NCBI GenBank assembly: GCA_020002185.1
Contig: CM034531.1
Span: forward strand, 86,034,040 to 86,098,039
Reading direction: 5' to 3'
Source: Paraescarpia echinospica
Taxonomy: Eukaryota > Annelida > Polychaeta > Sabellida > Siboglinidae
DNA length: 64,000 bases
The position numbers were made by a program, and so were the translations under genes. The notes below the pieces were generated by a model. That model had not been told where the DNA came from. It ran no database searches and saw only the letters and a program-made list of their open reading frames with translations. Positions 1-10,840 of the stretch are shown in pieces (within the stretch, counting starts at the first letter, position 1; each line of letters opens with the position of its first letter).

Positions 1-91
1 TCACGATACATGCCATATAAAATATATAAATCATACATAAAAAGTATTTTTTAAATTCAGGAAAATTAGCATGGATATTGTGAGATATCGA

Positions 92-156
92 TATACCACA
101 ACCTATTCAAGGTTGTGGTATACCATAAAATGGTCTTCAAGTTCAGACCATTTTAT
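92..156. repeat. Two adjacent perfect hairpins
   Basis: Arms 92-103 and 111-122 are perfect 12 bp complements around a 7-nt loop. They are followed at once by arms 125-136 and 145-156, another perfect 12 bp pair with an 8-nt loop. The pair may be the remnant of a palindromic MITE. No function can be assigned. Confidence 0.7.
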
Positions 157-1208
157 ATACCACCATTAGACGTGAAAACACAGCAGTCAGTGTATGCGGT
201 CGTTTAGACAAACAATGCCCACAATGTGAACAGTAATACATTTGAGAAACTGCAAGAACAGCAGCCACAAGAATCACTGTACACCTATCTTGACGCCAGC
301 CCATATCAACCATCAGTGATTACAAACAGAACGTTGGTCATCAGTATACAAATAATACGTACACACATGAGGGGAAACTGGTTTTAAAATGATCAACATT
401 GAACAAAACCTGCCTGGAAATGACCCAGACTGTGTCACATGACCTAAGTAATGTGACACACCTACAATGTCATCAGTCCACAGACACAAGCAAAGCAAGT
501 TGTCCGAAATATTTGGAACAAATACTAAAAAAAGTTTCTTTAGAAGTGATCAAGTCAAAAAAAGAAATACTTTAGTATTCGAGTCACGGATTTAGTCGAT
601 TTCTTAAGCCAGCCCCCTCACATCTGAGTGGATGCAGTGATTCAATATGGTGGATGCATGTATAATTTGTGCAGGAAAACCAAGTTACAGTACAGCCAGT
701 GGAGAGTGAATTTAGTGCGAAATGCAAACTTTTGAAAAAAACAGCGAAGTCACTCTGTTCATTGGGACACACAAGGAACACGGATGTGATTCAATCACGA
801 CATCAGCTTTCACCTTGAGTTTCGTGTGAGAGTTAACACAGTTTACCAGGCCTCGCAATATGCGATATGATTCACTAACATGGTTACGAGAAGATGATAT
901 TTTGCATGTGGGCGAGGTTGTTTCCAGGACAACAGGACACTGCAGACATTCCTGATTTAATTTTCTAGATAGAGAGGCAGTCGTACCCCCAACTTGGGAA
1001 TAAATTATGGAACCTGGTTGCTACTTGTTGAGAGTTGACACGGTAGTCTCAGAAGCAAGATGATGATGTTATTCCAAACGTCAAGAGCAATCTTACATCA
1101 GTGCTATCATATCATACCAACTTACAGACTTACAACTTACACCCATGTAGCAACAAACAAAATGCAACAATTGTCAACATTAACCTATTCGATTAAATTA
1201 AATTAAAT

Positions 1209-1235
1209 AAATTGTCATCATTCTGATGACAATTT
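1209..1235. repeat. Perfect 12 bp hairpin, 3-nt loop
   Basis: AAATTGTCATCA at 1209-1220 pairs perfectly with 1224-1235 around TTC. It is an isolated inverted repeat in intronic DNA and could be part of a small non-autonomous transposon. Confidence 0.6.
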
Positions 1236-1785
1236 CAGTTTTGATGTCGCCAATTATGGCATTGCTGCAGCTGATAATAATTGTAATATGACTCCATGGT
1301 AGTGCCACCTGGGGAATGACTGACAACTTAATTTGTCCACTGAAAATGTCTAAACAACTACATTTCCAAATGGTAGATGAGAGGCTAGCAGGAAGCAAAT
1401 TAATTTAGAAAGAGGCGTATGTATCTTGGCGCTTGGGAGGGGATACATTTACAATGCTATAAAATCATCGATCTTATTCTTTTTAATATACAGATGGATC
1501 AAATTTGTGGAAATGGATGCAGACAGATGAGAAGAAAGTGTTTATGTGCAAAGGACATGTCTAAAACCAATCAAAGTGTCAAATAGCAATAGGCTTGTGT
1601 GTCGATCCCCAATATGAGAAGCCACCAGAATGACAGGATGGAGACAGATTGGTCCCACACAACCTACAGCCTGTTTCACTAACATTCCAATTTTGCTCTT
1701 TAAAAAAAATGTTGTTTTCTTGAATTATTTTTAGTTGCCCTGATTCACATCCATTTGCTAGGGTTGGCATAACATCTGAATTACA

Positions 1786-2018
1786 GAGGCAGAGTTAACA
1801 TATCAGAGTAAATTTCTTGTTCCAAATTTTCCTCAGCTGGTTGAAAGCTGCCGACGGTTTCCCACTCTGCAGTTTAGTTCGTGAGCAGTGGTTCCTTGGT
1901 TGTTTAGGGAACTGCCAAGGTATGTGACGTTTTCAACTGTTTCCACTTTGTTCCAGTTGATCAAAACATCTGTGGGTGGTTGATGCTCCCCTGTCAGCAT
2001 GTTTTTATGTTCTTTCAC
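1786..2018 (-). mobile_element. LINE ORF2 C-terminal fragment
   Basis: On the minus strand this reads as the segment just after the reverse transcriptase of non-LTR retrotransposons: VETVENVTYLGSSLNNQG is the classic conserved YLGS box, followed after a frameshift near 1865 by a second conserved block, AFNQLRKIWNKK. The fragment is short, frameshifted and flanked by unrelated DNA, so it is a dead, truncated copy. The exact LINE clade (RTE, CR1 or Jockey) cannot be fixed from this piece. Confidence 0.75.
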
Positions 2019-2107
2019 CGATTACTTACAAGTCACAAGCAGTCAGCGTATCTGCTGACTGATTCCACAAGATGTGGTAGGCCATGGGTGGTGTCTGAGA
2101 GGGTACA

Positions 2108-2270
<163 letters not shown>

Positions 2271-3179
2271 ATTAATTACATGGCTGTATTGATGCTTTGC
2301 TTACACATAAAATAGAGGTCTACAAAAGTAGTAAAAAATACAGGATACACTACAAATTGCAGTTTTTTTGTTAGACATTTGGAATACTGCTGAAATCTAC
2401 CAAAACACCAGGTGGGCAATTATTGTTATATTTGTTTGATATCGATAGCTCGACAAGCCACCATTTCAAACAAGTTGTTATGTAATGCTTACCCAAAGAC
2501 CTCCACCCTATGTAATGCTTCATATCACTTGTTCATAGACCCCCCCCCCACCCTCCTAGGTGCACTTTATGGATGATCCCTTACTATGCAGCAACAAAGG
2601 TGTAAATAAGTTAAGTAAATATAAGTAAGTTGCTGCATGTTTCAGTTTCCAGAAGTCAGGGCATCTTCATGATCCTGAAGAAAAAAGTAGAAATAAGCAA
2701 CCAATGACAATAAAATGGCCGATCCATCAAATATATCGCAAGAGATGGCCAACAGTTAGGCAACTTTCAACAATCACATACAGCCAAAAGCAAACCTTCT
2801 ACAATATACATGATTAATCAATTAAATCATAGCAATTATGCACATGATGCATTTGCTGTCGAAATGGCAATGGTCACGGGACGTGCCTCAAGACTGGCCA
2901 CCAGCAATACTTTATAATCGCCTCGGTTGTGTATTGATTGGCAACTGAACTATTGCCACCTAGTTTTGACATCTGACGTTTCATATCTGCATTCATTGAA
3001 ATTCAGCAGAGTGTCAGCTATTATCTGCGTGACGATCACTGTTATGGATATGGTATAGGGCAATTCCATGGTATCTGTGCAGTGAAGTATTAATAATATT
3101 TATCTCTATTTTCACAAGGCCTACTAGAAAAAAATGTTCAGTTACATCCGTTATAGTTATTTGGGTAGGAAGGAGGGAC
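2271..3179. other. Non-coding, intronic
   Basis: I see no gene or clear repeat. A C10 homopolymer lies near 2540. The region is inferred to be NOS1AP intron. Confidence 0.5.
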
Positions 3180-3467
3180 ATACTTTTTCTTTTGTTATTT
3201 TATTTGATTTTTGTACATGTCAATATTCTAGTACAGGCTGAAGTTTCACTATGGTCCATGTTTATATTATTAGTCCATGTTATATTAATTTTCTTAATGA
3301 TTACTATTATTTTAGAGCAATATATTATACATAATTTTAGCTATAGTATAACAAGTTTTTATGATTTTAACATTTCTTTTTGTTTTCTTTTTATTTTCTT
3401 TGTATCTCTGTGAAGCACTGTGAACTACATTGGATGTGGCACTATATAGAATAAATGTTATTATTGT
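3180..3467 (+). mobile_element. LINE 3' tail (CR1/L2-like)
   Basis: T-rich 3'UTR-like sequence ends in the pattern GTGAAGCACTGTGAAC...GGCACTATATAGAATAAATG followed by TTATTATT. The same plan (GTAAAGCGC, short spacer, GGCGCTATATAAA, ATT repeats) closes the copies near 9170, 10832 and 15444. No coding part remains. The left edge is uncertain. Confidence 0.55.
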
Positions 3468-4845
3468 GTTCCTGTCAAAATGCATTACTTTTGGTAGGTA
3501 TTTAAGTATTTTTTGGATACCTAATTGTGTTTTTTTCTCCAAAGATGTCATCCACAAATTTGTCACACTAAAACCAATATGAGAATAACAAAAATATTTA
3601 TTTTCCTTGTGCTAGGAATTACAGAGGGTCACAGAAGAATTGTGTATTTTCCTAATCGTACCTACAATTGGCTATATTAACATCAGTCACATGACTGAAT
3701 AAAGTGAAATATTGTTCTGGCAGACCTCAAGTAAGATATGCAATGTGTTATCAGATAACGAATGTTTCACTACCAAAGAAGTTATTACTAACATTAGTCT
3801 CTCGACAGTAACTGTTCAAGTTACTCCATTGTTGAGAAATTAATATTCATAAGACCATAAATCACTAGACTGTACATGAATGACAACAACTGGTGTGTCA
3901 CTTTGCAAATGGTTCCTTGTCCATTTGCCATTTGCAACTTATTACTCTGGGTGGTAACCTTTTTAAAATTATAAAACCTTGCTAAATGAAATGCAATATA
4001 ACACATATTTTGACCAACCATGTATGTCCATTGTGGCTGCCTAGTGCATAAACAAACACTATGCTTGAATATTTTTTTAAACAACATAAAACGACTGAAT
4101 TTTTCACGACAGAACTTTCACAGCTTCGAACAACGAAACGTACACAGAGAAATTAACTTGTAACACAGACAGGAATGGGACAACACTGTATCCTCAGGTG
4201 ACCAGACGTCTAAATTACATCAACGGCAGGGAAAAACAGGAAGGCAACAGTCCATTAAAGTAATAAACAACGTTAGTCAATTTGTTCGTGTTCATCTTGG
4301 TCATTATTGAGACAGAGACGAGCTCCTGGACTAATAGAGGTGACAGTAGCCTCATTAGGTTTCCTAAAAGCCAGCCGAATCAATATCTGCGACTGGAAGT
4401 ACCGATGCACATCATTTGTAGGCACTTCCAATGCCTGGCAAATCAACGCAGAATGTGTGAGTTAATGCCAGTGGTGCGTTCAGTCCTCGACTGCATCACT
4501 TAGTGAGTGAATCTCAATTTCTGCCAGCTTATCTTGGCTGAAGCTCATCAGACATGATTTCGCCAGTGGGGAGGCATCAGGAGAAAATTGGCAATATGAT
4601 TAGGCACAACCACCGATCAATAACACGGAACAACGAAACGACTCCACATGTCACTTCTGCGGTGGATATTGGCTACCTTGTAACATGACAATCGCTGTTG
4701 GTCGCAGAAATCATCACACACGTTGTCAATGCACGGTTAGAGTCACAATGACATTCTCTACTGCTGATGGCACTTTGCACTTGTGTGATTATCTGTAAAT
4801 AGTTGTGTCTTTACAGCGTCGCGTATGCACTTATCGGAGACTTAC
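3468..4845. other. Non-coding, intronic
   Basis: No gene is recognised. It lies between a LINE tail and the second NOS1AP exon, directly downstream of that exon's splice donor. Confidence 0.5.
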
Positions 4846-4917
4846 CCTAATCCGTCTCATGGCAGCCACAATCTCGACTCGACTGGACGGCCGGGGAACG
4901 TCCAATGTACCGATGTA
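4846..4917 (-). CDS. NOS1AP: NOS1AP homologue, second coding exon (PTB domain)
   Basis: Minus-strand exon of 72 bp (24 codons) with a pyrimidine-containing acceptor ending TTGCAG (4918-4920) and a strong donor AGG|GTAAG (4845-4841). It encodes [10 protein letters not shown] followed by [14 protein letters not shown], which matches from memory the human NOS1AP/CAPON PTB segment after its first exon with only conservative changes. Both ends are phase 0 and it follows in frame from the exon at 9495-9602. NOS1AP is a cytoplasmic adaptor: its N-terminal PTB domain binds partners such as Dexras1 and synapsin, and its C-terminus binds the PDZ domain of neuronal NO synthase. The next exon is not in the window. 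The exon is too short to appear as a long ORF. Confidence 0.93.
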
Positions 4918-5096
4918 CTGCAACAGGAACATTACAGTGAACAACAATGTTCATAGTTACACTTATATACCCATGCAACAGTCACTACTGAGCAATTCTG
5001 CTGGTGCCTTATTTTACATGTAGGTCAATGGAACTGTTATTCAAAAAAGTAAATGTGACAACTGACAAATTCACCATTAAATATATGATCACAATA
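4918..5096. other. NOS1AP intron, start of the ~4.6 kb intron
   Basis: Intronic sequence between the two NOS1AP exons; the intron runs from 4918 to 9494 and contains a MITE and two LINE pieces. Confidence 0.8.
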
Positions 5097-5271
5097 CAAT
5101 GATTTACTTTATGGTCACCTCAATAATATAGCCACCTCGCAATTAAGGTCAGTCCCAAATTTGTTCCATATATAGTACTTAGAGTATAGGAAATTAGTCC
5201 TGCTGATATCACGACACTCATTATTCAGGCGACTTTCGCCCAGTTGCAAGGGTGATCTACATATTCCACTG
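5097..5271 (-). mobile_element. Pogo/Tigger-like MITE, diverged copy
   Basis: 175 bp element flanked by TA (5095-5096 and 5272-5273). Its right end is CCACTG, matching the CAGTGG terminus of the copy at 32780-32952. In reverse orientation it aligns along its length with that copy through shared blocks (GCCACCTCGCAATTAA, GTCCCAAAT, GGAAATTAGTCCTGCT, TATTCAGG). The length is nearly identical (175 versus 173 bp). There is no coding capacity. Confidence 0.75.
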
Positions 5272-7008
5272 TAATTTTTTCAGAAATCGTCTTTAGTGTA
5301 TAAAAGTGTTATGAGTAGGTGCTAGCTACTAACATAATGAAATCAAAGCAAAAGTACTAAGCATGCAGGAAACACAGAGACGATGCCCATGCACTTGTAT
5401 TGGGAGATTTTAGATCTAGATTTAATAAGTTGGCATAGGGTAGTCATACGAGACACAGAGTGTTGTGAACAATTGCATTTAATTATATAAAGTTCTTTCA
5501 GACAATGGTTTCATTGTTACAGCTACATTTGGGCCAAAAGTAACATCTGGAAACTAACAATCTGGCCTTTTTGAACAATGTACCCTTCTTCTGTTAGGTT
5601 AAAACAACTGTGCACAGATAGTTAATAGAAATCATTATTTAAGTTAATTTCACCAGAGGTGCCAAGTGATATTGCATAAAATGGGTCACATCATTTCGTA
5701 ATGTGTTGGTGGTAGATGAGAACCTGGCGCCACAAGCAGTCATGAGAGGGAATGTATGGGGAAAAGCGAACTGCCCCATGCCCAGATAAGTTTTCAATTT
5801 TTGAGTGTATTCATTATTTTTTAGTATAACCTTTATGAAAAGGCACTGTAGAAGGTATCAAAATGAGTAATTATGTTTTTAAACCATGAAATATTCATCT
5901 GATTTTAGGTTTCAGCACTAAAGCGGTAGACAGCGAGATTATCTAAAAATGAAGTTCTAAAGAGCTTGAGTTCTATTGCTAAAGGAGAGCTCTACGGTTT
6001 CGCTATTGTAAGTACCTCGTATGATCAATTGTTAAAAAACTGTCTGATTGACATTTAATGCAAATAATTCAACATCTACTACTAGTATTAAGATCTTTGT
6101 CAAGATTAGCCATTTAACAAATAGGCTAACACTGTCTATACCCAAATTGAAGCTTTTACAACCAAAACGTTGTAGCTGAAATGAAAAGGAGATAGTGAAA
6201 TGATCATCCATTTTAGTCATAGTAAATTGGAAAAAGTGTGAGCAAAGACAGGCAATATCATTTGAGTTGACACACAATCAGACAATCACATTAATATTGC
6301 CTGGCTTTCACAGACATTTACCATTTGACTTGTTATCACCTACGAGATCAGCTTGACAATCTAAGGGCTAGTCAGAAATTGATTAGCAACAAAAGTATTA
6401 TTTCTTAGGCTAAATAAATGTCAGTTATATTCATACAGACTTAGCAAGAGATCCTTTGTCATCATCATTTTTAAACATCAAACTATGTACAGATCTTTCA
6501 GAATGTGTTGCTCAAAATCAGATAAAGATCTGATAAAAATTAGTAATTAGCAGATGACATTCAATTTATATCACATGATTCCCAAACTGAACTAAGCTAA
6601 CCTCAAATGCTGTGAACGATCAATTGCACGCTTTCTTAATTTAAACATTGCAAACATTATGTTGTTATGGAATTTAGGGTAACACTTTTAAGTACTGACT
6701 CACTGCACTACTTCTTTTACAGAAAAGAGGCTGCACAAATCACATATATTGACTATTTAACAAGATTTAACAAGATTGCCACCCAGAGAATTAACTCTAG
6801 ATGGCAGGTGGACAAGGAAGCCCTTTGGCTTATCAAGAGTCCAACCCTTTTATTTACGTGTATCCCCCCTTCTGAGGTATGTGTCAATTTTATTTGTAAA
6901 CATTCATGCTACTAGCACCCACACAATCAGCATATAATCTGTTCCATTCATTTACAGTCCTTTGTGAAAATTAGAACTTTCTTATATCTAATCTACACTG
7001 CTCCTTTG
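5272..7008. other. Non-coding, intronic
   Basis: No gene, exon or repeat is recognised; several 60-80 codon open frames look random. It is inside the NOS1AP intron. Confidence 0.5.
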
Positions 7009-8230
7009 CTAATGAACTTCATGTCCTCTAGTCCTTCTATCTTTCTTAACTGAGAAAAACATATTTCTATCAATATTTTCATAACCATTCAATATTTTAA
7101 ACACTTCTATCTGATCTCCTCTCAATCTCCTGGTCTCTAGTGTTGTTAAACCACATTCTTTTAGGCGTTTTTCGTAATTAAGACCCCTCAGTTTTGGTAT
7201 AATTTTAGTCGCTCTCCTCTGTACTCTTTCTAGCATATCTACCCACCTGGGTATGTCCTTCTTGCGGTATGACCTCCACGCTTGTATACAATATTCTAAA
7301 TGAGGCCTAACTATTGTTTTGTACAGCAGTATTATTAGTTCTTTTTCCTTATATATATATATTTCACCTAATTAATCCAAGGATTTGATTTCCCTTTGAA
7401 GCTGCAATTCCGCACTGCTCTGGAATCTTCATATCAGTACTAATGGTTAACCCTAAGTCCTTTTCTTTTACAGTAGTACTTAGTACAGTACCCCCCATTT
7501 ATATTATACATCTTCGTTCCCATGTCCTGTGTGGAGGCATTTACATTTCCCAAAATTAAACAGAATTTGCCACTTTTCAGACCATTTGATTAACCTGTCA
7601 AGATCATCTTGTAAATTTTTTTTATCTCCATCACTTTTAATCCTTCTAAACACTTTTGTATCATCCGCAAATTTCAACACCTTGCTTGTTATATCATCGT
7701 CCAAATCGTTGATATATATTACGAATAATATAGGTCCCAATACTGATCCCTGTGGTACCCCAATCAATACCGATTTCCAGTTTGAAGCCTCACTATCAAC
7801 TACTACCCGTTGTCTTCTGTCAATCAGCTATTTTTCTATCCAGTTAATTATACCATTTCTTATACCACGGGCCTTTAGTTTAAGCAGTAATCTTTGATTT
7901 GGCACTTTGTCGAAATCATTTTGAAAATCTAAGTAGATTATATCTACTGGTGATCCCTCGTCTACCCACTTAGTGATATCTTCTAAAAAACATAACATAT
8001 TTCTTAAGCATGACCTCGCTTTTAGAAATCCATGTTGAGATGGGTTTATCAAGTTATGTTTAACAAGAAAATCCACCATGTGATCTTTAATTAGCCTTTC
8101 TAATAAGTTGCAAATCACTGATGTTAAACTCACTGGTCTATAGTTCTCTGACTTGTTTCCTGAACAAGTCAGAGAGCAACGGTATAATGTTTGCCTCTTT
8201 CCATTCTAAAGGAACCACTCCCTCTTCTAA
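7009..8230 (-). mobile_element. 5'-truncated LINE: RT and C-terminal region (CR1/Jockey-like)
   Basis: Read from 8230 down, the frames give the RT entry block (VVPLEWKEANIIPL, NYRPVSLTSVICNLLERL), QHGF, the YLDF catalytic block (degenerate: YLDFQNDFDKV), GVPQGSVLGPILFVIYINDL, then the second catalytic motif FADD at 7671-7660. The C-terminal region MLERVQRRATKIIP...ETRRLRGDQIEVFKI follows. That order and the C-terminal ARR/RRGD block are typical of CR1/Rex1/Crack-type non-LTR retrotransposons. It is dead: a stop after WIEK (~7829), several stops between 7500 and 7240, and a frame change near 8150. No endonuclease or ORF1 remains. A perfect 13 bp inverted repeat sits at 8145-8175, near its 5' edge. 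Confidence 0.92.
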
Positions 8231-8828
8231 TATGATCACAAATGTGACAAGATTTGCTTCTTTACTACTTGAAACTTTAAAAACCCTGAACACTCGAAAT
8301 TTGATTATATTTAATACGATGACTCGGCTTTATGAAGCTAATAATGACTGTTTAATTGGTTGTTTTTAATTTATTTTAAAAAAACTCGGCAACTAACCAC
8401 ACCTATGACACCAGACAAAACAAATTATGTTACATTAACAATTATATTTTCTCCACACGATCTCTACAAAATACATATTTTTAACATTGAAACAATTCAA
8501 AAAGAATATAGACTGATATTACTTGATACATATAACACTGATTAGAAGGATGAACAATTCAGTACAATAATGTAAACCAGTTGTTTAAAAGTAATATTGT
8601 ATAACAATGATACTGTATTGTGTATCACTATGACTATGCACATTGTAATACTACACTGACTGTAACAATTACCAGTAGTGAACTGCATTTTGTGACTGCA
8701 CGTAACACATTTGTAAATAAACAGATTTCAGCAGTGCCATTTCCATTGTCACGTATGTGTGTGCATGCATCTATGCACCTATGTGTGTGTGTGGAATCAA
8801 CTACCACTCACAGTGCACCAATGCACTA
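8231..8828. other. Non-coding, intronic
   Basis: AT-rich, with no recognised gene or repeat family, inside the NOS1AP intron. Confidence 0.5.
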
Positions 8829-9170
8829 GTGTCAATCAGTTTAAAGTGGCACTGAAGACGCATCTTTTGACAAATTATTTTAACATTCAATGATCAATGA
8901 TCGTAATTAATAATACCTTTATTTTAATTAATTTAATATTATAATTAATCAATTTTGTTGTTTTAATAGCTTGCATACTTGTTTATTTATTTATTTTAAA
9001 ACAGTGTAGTTTATTTTATTTAGTAGTAATGCTTGCATATGTTGTAGCACATTAGTATTTTTAAATACATTTTGTATTAGATGTTATTAATTTATTTGCA
9101 ATAACCATTATAAAATGCCAAGAACAATTATTTGGCTATATAGGAAATTAATTATTGTTATTATTATTTG
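8829..9170 (+). mobile_element. LINE 3' tail with last ORF2 codons
   Basis: The first ~60 bp reads QFKVALKTHLLTNYFNIQ then stop, the common C-terminal ending (FK..LKTHLF) of CR1/L2-like ORF2. An AT-rich 3'UTR follows, ending TAAAATGCCAAGAACAAT...GGCTATATAGG and ATT repeats (9111-9169). It is extremely 5'-truncated and lies antisense to the NOS1AP gene. Confidence 0.7.
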
Positions 9171-9494
9171 TGTGCATGTGTGCGATTGTGCCTGCATTAG
9201 GCTCAAAGCATATGTGCATGCACACATCCATAAACCTACATTTGTACATTGATTAAATGCTGTTCAAATAATTAATATTATTATTGTACTGATCATTAAG
9301 AATAATCTTCTGACATAAGTTACAAACAACTGTCACAACATTGTTACATGGTTAATTACATCAACACATTCAACAGTAACTTTTATATTTGTTTTATATA
9401 CATATATATAAGTTGTAGCATTTCCATTCTATTACATCAACTGCAAACTTACAAAATGTTTTGTAAATGAACTAAAAGGAACTGACATATTTAC

Positions 9495-9602
9495 CTTTGC
9501 TTGAAATTGAAGACCATGTCTGAAGGCTTCTTCATTGTACAGTGGTATTCTGCAGTCCAGCCCATCATCAGACACTAGGTCGTAATGTTTCTTAGACAGC
9601 AT
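9495..9602 (-). CDS. NOS1AP: NOS1AP homologue, first coding exon
   Basis: Minus-strand coding exon of 36 codons. The start ATG is at 9602-9600 and the exon ends QAK|GTAAAT (donor at 9494-9489). The peptide MLSKKHYDLVSDDGLDCRIP then LYNEEAFRHGLQFQAK corresponds to the N-terminus of human NOS1AP, which I recall as beginning MPSK and continuing through an LRIPLHNEDAFQHG segment to FEAK. I chose this Met rather than the upstream in-frame one (9656) because it matches the family start, and because a good acceptor (GGCTTCCTTGTAG, AG at 9611-9610) lies only 7 nt upstream. That implies a separate non-coding 5' exon at higher coordinates. The phase-0 junction continues into 4917-4846. This begins the PTB domain of an nNOS adaptor. 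Confidence 0.93.
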
Positions 9603-10436
9603 GTCAACACTACAAGGAAGCCAATGCACACGAATGCAAGTGAACAATGTCAACACAACCAGGTGTCATCTTCATACATAAATCAACAATGAGCATAAAA
9701 TAGTAATGTCCTACAACGTTGGTTGGGGCAATTCTTTCAGGTGTAACTCCGGCGATGTTGCCGCCTCTGACAAATGTTTCTTACTTGTATTCTGTCTCCA
9801 CGATACCTGTCATTTAATTCATATTGATCAGTCTACTGGCTCCCGCCACTCACAGCTGTCGTAACTGCAGGCAGAATGTCACGCCAGTGTGCAAATTGAC
9901 ATTTTACATAACAACTTGTTGAAGTTTAGGAGCCAAATCAAAACATCAATAATTAATACAAAACCAGTGCCACTTAACCTGAGTCCAACCTGCGTGAATC
10001 TTTATATTAATCCAACATGTGGACTACCAGAAAAATGTCCTTGTCCTTCACGATGAAATTATGTAAAGTGCCTATTCTCTTGTTCAAATGTCTTCCCAGT
10101 CTTGACTCTCTCTATCTACCGGCTTTTATACCACCCATGGAGCAACAAACCATTCATTTATATTGGCACCACCTGGTGAACCAATCTCCACCCAATTGTC
10201 TGAGGTATGAGAAAGGCCTTTCAGAAAAAGCCATGCATGAAGATTCACACATAAATAACTTGAAATAACTATCATTACAGGTGTTTCATGAAATAAATTG
10301 CCAACTGGTACATCTGAGGCCGATGGCACAAGAAAGAGAAGGAATGTAGAAAGAGATAACTGAACTTAGGCGTCTCAGAGATCACTTGTACTGCTTCAAA
10401 GTTAGATATTAATATATTGATTTCCTAGCATGCTAT
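9603..10436. other. Upstream of first NOS1AP coding exon, probably 5' intron
   Basis: Bases 9603-9609 are 5'UTR if the acceptor at 9610-9611 is used; the rest would then be intron. The 83-codon frame 10017-10268 has no recognisable features. Confidence 0.45.
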
Positions 10437-10840
10437 CAAATCTCTTACTTCAGCAACCTACTTACCGCACTAAAATTGGCAAACGCACTTTCTCATTTGC
10501 AGCTACGAAGGCGTGGAATAATCCACCAGTCACTGTGCTGCAGCTCATGGCATGGGTGTTCCAATGTTCAACATAGCATTAACACTCATCTTTTTAATAT
10601 ATATCAGTATTTATTTTAAATTGTTTAGCAATAGCTATGTGCTGTTATTTATCACTACGATATTACATTGTATTAATTTAAATATTTATACATCTATTTA
10701 TGTGATCTTAGATAATTTATTAATTTTAGTTATTTATTTATCATTTCATTTTCTTAAACATTGTAAAGTGCCCCATAACAACTTTTTGGATGGGTGTTAC
10801 ATAAGAAATGTATTACTATTATTATTATTATGTTGTTACC
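10437..10840 (+). mobile_element. LINE ORF2 C-terminus and 3' tail
   Basis: From about 10451 one frame reads LQQPTYRTKIGKRTFSFAAT followed by KAWNNPP, the ORF2 C-terminal block (RTK.G.R.FS.AA...WN.LP) of CR1/L2-like LINEs. An AT-rich 3'UTR follows, ending with GTAAAGTGCCCCATAACAAC...GTGTTACATAAGAAATG and (ATT)n at 10762-10832. It is a 5'-truncated, non-coding copy. Confidence 0.78.

Larger units (their letters stand above)
1..1785. other. Non-coding, inferred NOS1AP intron
   Basis: No gene is recognised; the short open frames here lack codon-like conservation or known motifs. It lies 3' (on the minus strand) of the second NOS1AP coding exon, so it is most likely intronic. It holds two hairpins, at 92-156 and 1209-1235, listed separately. 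I looked for the next PTB exon (lysine-rich, following AMRRIR) and did not find it before position 1. Confidence 0.5.

Noticed and set aside
7529..8369. Plus-strand frames of 82-122 codons
   Set aside because: They are shadows of the minus-strand LINE reverse transcriptase, which carries the conserved motifs.
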